Positions 59,264 through 62,941 of a stretch of 62,941 nucleotides of DNA are shown one piece after another. Within the stretch, counting starts at the first letter, position 1; each line of letters begins with the position of its first letter. Position numbers and translations under genes: made by a program. Origin of the DNA: Micromonospora okii. Its GTDB lineage: Bacteria > Actinomycetota > Actinomycetes > Mycobacteriales > Micromonosporaceae. The stretch is taken from NCBI RefSeq assembly GCF_020884795.1, contig NZ_BBZF01000024.1, positions 1 to 62,941 of the forward strand. The letters run 5' to 3'. Below the pieces are notes generated by a model that saw only the letters and a program-made list of their open reading frames with translations, ran no database searches and was not told the DNA's origin.

Positions 59264-59791
59264 TCAGGGGGCACCGCGCCGGGCGGACCTGCCCCGCGCC
59301 TTGTCGCCGCCGTCGCGGGTGATGACGCTGAACTGCCCGTCGGACTCCATCCTGGCCTCCCGCACCTCCGACAGCTCCGCGACGCCCTGCTCGCGGAGCT
59401 GGCTGAGCAGCTCCTCCTCGGTGACCAGCTCCCGGCGCATGTTGCGGCGCAGGATCTCGCCGTCCCGCACCAGCAACAGCGGGCGCGGGTGGATGACCCG
59501 GGCGGCCGCGGGCCACCGGTAGGCGACGGCGTCGAGCACGTACGACCAGCCGATGATCACGGCCACGAGGACCACGCCGTTGGTGACCGAGGTGTACTCG
59601 TCGGCCATCCCGTTCTGCGCCGCGTCGGCGATCAGCACGATCACCAGCAGGTCGCTGACGCCGGTGGTGCCGCTCTCCCGCTTGAGCACGACGCGCAGCA
59701 GGAAGAACAGCGTCAGGTAGATGACGCTGCCCCGGACGGCGATCTCCAGCAGCGACGTGTCCGGGATGAAGACCTCCCGCCAGTCGGCCAC
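59264..59791 (-). CDS. DUF421 (YetF-like) membrane protein
   Basis: This 175-residue protein has three N-terminal membrane helices (~14-35, 45-62, 68-90) followed by a cytoplasmic domain with the family features RPLLLVRDGEILRRNMRREL and EELLSQLREQGVAELSEV. The C-terminus is basic and short. Family members are implicated in spore germination or stress in Bacillus; the role here is unknown. It is 36 bp from the DUF5872 gene on the same strand, so the two are probably cotranscribed. Confidence 0.85.
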   Translation of the reverse strand: MADWREVFIPDTSLLEIAVRGSVIYLTLFFLLRVVLKRESGTTGVSDLLVIVLIADAAQNGMADEYTSVTNGVVLVAVIIGWSYVLDAVAYRWPAAARVIHPRPLLLVRDGEILRRNMRRELVTEEELLSQLREQGVAELSEVREARMESDGQFSVITRDGGDKARGRSARRGAP

Positions 59792-59957
59792 GACGGCGGT
59801 TACCCGCCGGCTCGCGGCTCAGTCGTCCCGGGCTCTTCCATCCGAGGGCCGCCCGCGCGCCCGGTCGCGGGCGAGGGGACCGGGCCGCTGTCCGGTTCTC
59901 CCGGGAAATCCCGCCCGGCGTCCGGTTGGCAGGGCCGTTTTGGGGCAGTATGTGGCA

Positions 59958-60908
59958 ATGGATGAGCAGGTGATGGTGTTCGCCCCGGCGCCGCTGTTGA
60001 CCGTGACGATCGAGCAGCAGGCCGCCACCGTCGAGCTGCACCTGCACGCCGGCGGGCAGGGGGTGTGGCAGACCCGCATGATCGCCGCCCTCGGGACGCC
60101 GGTCGTCCTCTGCGTGGCCCTCGGCGGCGAGGTCGGCGGCGCGCTGCGCAAGCTCCTCTCCCAGGAGAACGTGACGGTGCGCGTCATCGAGCGGCTCTCC
60201 GGGACCGGCTGGTACGTGCACGACCGGCGGGAGGGCTCCCGCAGGGAGATCGCCGAGAACCCGGGCGAGCCGATGGTCCGCCACGACATCGACGAGCTGT
60301 ACACGGTGACGCTGACGGAGGGGCTGCGCGCGCCGGTCAGCGTGCTCAGCGGTCCCGCCGCGCCGGACGTGGTCGACCCGGACATCTACCGGCGGCTCGC
60401 CGCCGACCTCACCGCCAACGGCGGCACGGTCGTGGCGGACCTCTCCGGCGCCCACCTGGCGGCGGTGCTGGAGGGCGGGGTGGCCGTGCTGAAGGTCAGC
60501 CACGAGGAGCTGCTCGACGACGGGCTCGCGGAGGACGACAGCGTGCCGGCGTTGCTGGACGCCGGTCGGCGGCTGCGGGAGCGGGGCGCGGCGTCGGTGC
60601 TGATCAGCCGGGCGGGGGAGCCGGCCCTGGCCCTGCTCGACGACGACACGGCGCTCCAGGTGCACGCCCCGCCGTTGGAGCTGGCCGAGCACCGGGGTGC
60701 GGGAGACTCGATGACCGCCGGCGTGGCCTCGGTGCTCGCCCGCGGCGGCGACCTGCGGGAGGCCGTCCGCGTCGGCGCCGCCGCCGGAGCGCTGAACGTC
60801 ACCCGGCACGGCCTGGGCACCGGGCGGGCGGAAGCCGTACGGGAACTCGCCGGCCGGGTGCGGTTCACCCCGCTCGACGGCGACTCCGGGAGCGACGATG
60901 ACCGCTGA
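59958..60908 (+). CDS. PfkB-family carbohydrate kinase (1-phosphofructokinase-like)
   Basis: This 316-residue ribokinase-fold enzyme has the catalytic motif GAGDSMTAGVASVLARGG near 249-266, whose Asp is the base, plus LRKLLSQENVTVRVIE as in LacC/FruK-type sugar-phosphate kinases. The N-terminal signature is weak, so the substrate is uncertain. ATG 59958 lacks a ribosome site and follows CAGTAT by six bases, so it may be leaderless; GTG 59952 is also possible. It overlaps surE by 11 bp. Confidence 0.82.
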   Translation: MDEQVMVFAPAPLLTVTIEQQAATVELHLHAGGQGVWQTRMIAALGTPVVLCVALGGEVGGALRKLLSQENVTVRVIERLSGTGWYVHDRREGSRREIAENPGEPMVRHDIDELYTVTLTEGLRAPVSVLSGPAAPDVVDPDIYRRLAADLTANGGTVVADLSGAHLAAVLEGGVAVLKVSHEELLDDGLAEDDSVPALLDAGRRLRERGAASVLISRAGEPALALLDDDTALQVHAPPLELAEHRGAGDSMTAGVASVLARGGDLREAVRVGAAAGALNVTRHGLGTGRAEAVRELAGRVRFTPLDGDSGSDDDR

Positions 60909-61731
60909 GCGCCGGGCGCGCGTCCTGGTGACCAACGACGACGGCGTGCACGCCCCCGGCATCCGGTGGCTCGCCCGGGCCGCCCACGAACACGGCCTCG
61001 ACGTGGTGGTCGCCGCGCCGCAGGCCGAGGCGAGCGGCATGAGCGCGGCGCTGTCGGCGGTGACCGACGACGGGCGGGTGGTGTTCACCGAGACGGAGCT
61101 GGCCGGGCTCCCCGACGTGCCCGCGTTCGGGGTCGCCGCCTCGCCGGCCTACATCGCCGTCCTGGCCGGGCTCGGGGTGTTCGGGCCGGCCCCGCAGCTC
61201 GTGCTGTCGGGCATCAACCGGGGTGCCAACGCCGGTCACGCGATCCTGCACTCCGGCACGGTCGGCGCGGCGCTGACCGCCGGCAACAACGGCGCCCGCG
61301 CCCTGGCCGTGTCGCTGGACGTGCTCTCCCCGGCGGCGGCGGCGAGCGCGGGCAGCGGCGGCGCGGCCATCGCCGCGCTCGACGCGGCCGAGGACGAGAC
61401 CCGCAACTGGCCGACCGCCGCCGAGCTGGCCGGCCGGCTGCTGCCCTGGCTGCTCGACGCGGAACCCGGCGTCGTGCTCAACCTCAACGTGCCCGACCTG
61501 CCGATCGGCCGGGTCGCCGGCCTGCGCCAGGCCACCCTCGCCCCGTTCGGCCAGGTGCAGATGGCCGTCGCCGAGACCGGCGAGGGCTTCGTGCGTACGG
61601 CCGTCGAGCAGCACGGCGCCCGCCACGTGCCCGGCACCGACCTGGCCTGGCTGGCCGAGGGCTACGCCGCCGTCACCGCCGTCCGGGCGCTGGGCGACGT
61701 GCCCGAGCTGGTGGTGCCGACGGCGACGTGA
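60898..61731 (+). CDS. surE: SurE-type 5'/3'-nucleotidase
   Basis: This 277-residue metal-dependent phosphatase has the SurE metal site VTNDDGVHAPG (D14, D15), the serine ligand in APQAEASGMS, and SGINRGANAGHAILHSGTVG with the conserved Asn. It dephosphorylates nucleoside monophosphates and sometimes polyphosphates. Coupling to a PfkB kinase by an 11-bp overlap implies a shared role, perhaps in sugar-phosphate or nucleotide turnover (inference). The 223 bp that follow hold no convincing gene. Confidence 0.9.
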   Translation: MTAERRARVLVTNDDGVHAPGIRWLARAAHEHGLDVVVAAPQAEASGMSAALSAVTDDGRVVFTETELAGLPDVPAFGVAASPAYIAVLAGLGVFGPAPQLVLSGINRGANAGHAILHSGTVGAALTAGNNGARALAVSLDVLSPAAAASAGSGGAAIAALDAAEDETRNWPTAAELAGRLLPWLLDAEPGVVLNLNVPDLPIGRVAGLRQATLAPFGQVQMAVAETGEGFVRTAVEQHGARHVPGTDLAWLAEGYAAVTAVRALGDVPELVVPTAT

Positions 61732-61954
61732 GGCGCGTGAGCCGGGCGGTGGCGACCGTGGAGGCCGGCACGCCGGCGCAGGGCCGGCCCGGCGTCCCGC
61801 CCCCGTTCAAGCGGCCTCCGCGCAGCGGTTGAACATCCACTCCGGATAACGGTTCCGTATCGCCGCCGAAACGCGTCGCGGCCCCGCGATATCCATTGGC
61901 GGCATCGCAGAGCCGCGGTGCGGTAGAGCGAATCTGCGCGCACGGAGGCCGGCG

Positions 61955-62941
61955 ATGCATCACGGTAAGAAGAGCATGTTCGGCGGCTCGACCGCCGGCC
62001 CGCTTCCCGACCTGTTGCGCAAACCGCCGCCGCTGCGTCGGCGGTTGGCCACCGCGCTGGCGGGGGCGATGGCCATCGTCATCGCGGCGACCGGGGTGGG
62101 AGAGGTGCCGACCCAGATCGACCTGACGGCGACGGGCTCACGCGGGGCGGCCGACGCGAAGCGGCAGCAGAAGGCCGCCCCCGCGCCCCGACAGGCGTGG
62201 GACGGCGCCCCGCAGACGGACGAGGCCGCGCGGCGTCAGGCGAACCGGAAGATCCCCGCCTCCGAGCAGTCGCGCTACCCCCAGCACAAGCTGCCGCAGC
62301 AGCCGAAGGTCGCGGCGAACAAGGCCTCCGTCCAGCAGCCGCCGGCACAGAAGGCGCGCGGCTACCAGTCGGCCACCAGCGAGGAGCTGGCGCGGGAGCG
62401 GGACGCCTACCGGCAGGTCTACGCCAACGCCGACGGCACCCAGACCACCGTGTTCTCGACCGCGCCGGTCAACTACCAGACCGCCAAGGGCGACTGGGCG
62501 CCGATCGACCCGAAACTGACCGCCGAGGCCGCCTCCGGCTGGCGCAACAGGGCGGATGCCGTGCAGGTGCGGCTCGCCGGCCGAGCCGACTCCCCGGCCG
62601 TGGCCCGCTTCGCCGTCGCCGACGGCAAGGCCCTGTCGTACGGGCTGGCCGGCGCCGCGGCGGTGCCCGGCAAGGCCGACGGCGCGCTGGTCACCTACCG
62701 CGGCGTGCTACCCGGGGTGGACCTGGAACTGGAGTCGCGTCCCGGCGCGCTGAAGGAGACGCTGGTCCTGCACTCCCCGAAGGCCCCCCGGACGTACGAC
62801 TTCCCGCTGCGTCTCGACGGGCTCACCGCCGCGATCCGCGACGGCGCGGTGGAGCTCTCCGACGCCACCGGCACGGTGCGGGCCGTCATCCCGCCCGGCT
62901 ACATGGTCGACGCCGCCGCCACCCCGGTGACCTCGACGGCC
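61955..62941 (+). CDS. N-terminal part of a large secreted RHS/WapA-like protein (runs off the window)
   Basis: 329 codons are open to the window edge with no stop. ATG 61955 follows GGAGG. A basic region and a hydrophobic segment (LATALAGAMAIVIAATGVGE, ~31-50) indicate export. A Gln/Lys/Pro-rich stretch follows to ~140, then a domain starting near 147 with YANADGTQTTVFSTAPVNYQ, WAPIDPKL and the VTYRGVLPGVDLELESRPGA region. That opening is characteristic of actinobacterial RHS/WapA and DNRLRE-type surface proteins, some of which are polymorphic toxins. The C-terminus that would decide this is outside. Confidence 0.75.
   Translation, partial: MHHGKKSMFGGSTAGPLPDLLRKPPPLRRRLATALAGAMAIVIAATGVGEVPTQIDLTATGSRGAADAKRQQKAAPAPRQAWDGAPQTDEAARRQANRKIPASEQSRYPQHKLPQQPKVAANKASVQQPPAQKARGYQSATSEELARERDAYRQVYANADGTQTTVFSTAPVNYQTAKGDWAPIDPKLTAEAASGWRNRADAVQVRLAGRADSPAVARFAVADGKALSYGLAGAAAVPGKADGALVTYRGVLPGVDLELESRPGALKETLVLHSPKAPRTYDFPLRLDGLTAAIRDGAVELSDATGTVRAVIPPGYMVDAAATPVTSTA

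Noticed and set aside
61728..61832. Possible 34-residue peptide after surE (ends PPFKRPPRSG)
   Set aside because: No ribosome site, low-complexity composition and no recognisable family.

Overview
The window is very GC-rich, with strong G/C at third codon positions and frequent GTG starts. It carries actinobacterial hallmark genes: a type VII (ESX) secretion locus with mycosins, a CsoR copper repressor, an MT0933-type antitoxin and a c-di-AMP riboswitch in front of a secreted cell-wall protein. Together with the protein styles and a dispersed ~50 bp intergenic repeat, this points to a chromosome of the Micromonosporaceae (Micromonospora-like). That assignment is inference from gene families; no rRNA gene is present. 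I saw no tRNA, rRNA, CRISPR array, insertion sequence or prophage.

Layout. 13-5834: an operon for export and assembly of a phosphate-linked (teichoic-acid-like) cell-wall polymer. It has an ABC-2 permease, its ATPase, a CDP-alcohol phosphotransferase fusion, and a glycosyltransferase/CDP-glycerol glycerophosphotransferase fusion. 5968-11732: an orphan MalK/MsiK-type ATPase, a hotdog thioesterase with a leaderless promoter, then a beta-phosphoglucomutase-like phosphatase overlapping a GH65 disaccharide phosphorylase. 11762-17830: small housekeeping and stress genes (thioredoxin with a MerR regulator, an alpha/beta hydrolase, an AI-2E family permease, an orphan antitoxin-like protein, a 3Fe-4S ferredoxin, DUF1232). 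17967-18939: a decayed FtsX-type permease.

18996-36981 is the centrepiece: a complete-looking ESX/T7SS locus whose genes alternate in strand. It holds EccB, EccC, EccD, EccE, two mycosins, a YbaB/EspL-like protein, an EsxB/EsxA pair and three further pairs of small helical or WXG-type proteins. Two of those pairs end in a long Gly/Pro-rich WXG protein, and both long proteins share a nearly identical acidic C-terminal WLxEDExxW motif. They lie at opposite ends of the locus. EccA is not seen.

37043-41147: a winged-helix regulator divergent from a beta-carbonic anhydrase, a secreted coiled-coil protein behind a ydaO-type (c-di-AMP) riboswitch, and a YibE/F permease. 41364-46629: a copper-handling island (DUF6153 membrane protein, DUF305 lipoprotein, CsoR, CopZ, a secreted His-rich protein and a CopA ATPase) with a clear CsoR-type palindrome in the divergent promoter. 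46677-48135: an Orn/Lys/Arg decarboxylase broken by two single-base frameshifts. 48304-55204: CsbD, a lipoprotein, a DUF2786 protein, an RsbW-like ATPase, a stress-type SDR, a TarS/TarP-like glycosyltransferase, YnfA and a pentapeptide-repeat protein. 55253-62941: a 1060-residue secreted propeller/Ig-like protein, DUF5872, a DUF421 protein, a PfkB kinase overlapping SurE, and the start of a large secreted RHS/WapA-like protein that runs off the end.

Three threads link separate regions. First, three general-stress-type genes (antitoxin-like, CsbD, SDR) share one promoter architecture, GGTT[TG]-15 nt-GGG[AT]A[GT]. Second, 23-bp-period tandem repeats extend from the stop codons of two unrelated genes. 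Third, perfect long-stem hairpins separate most convergent gene pairs.
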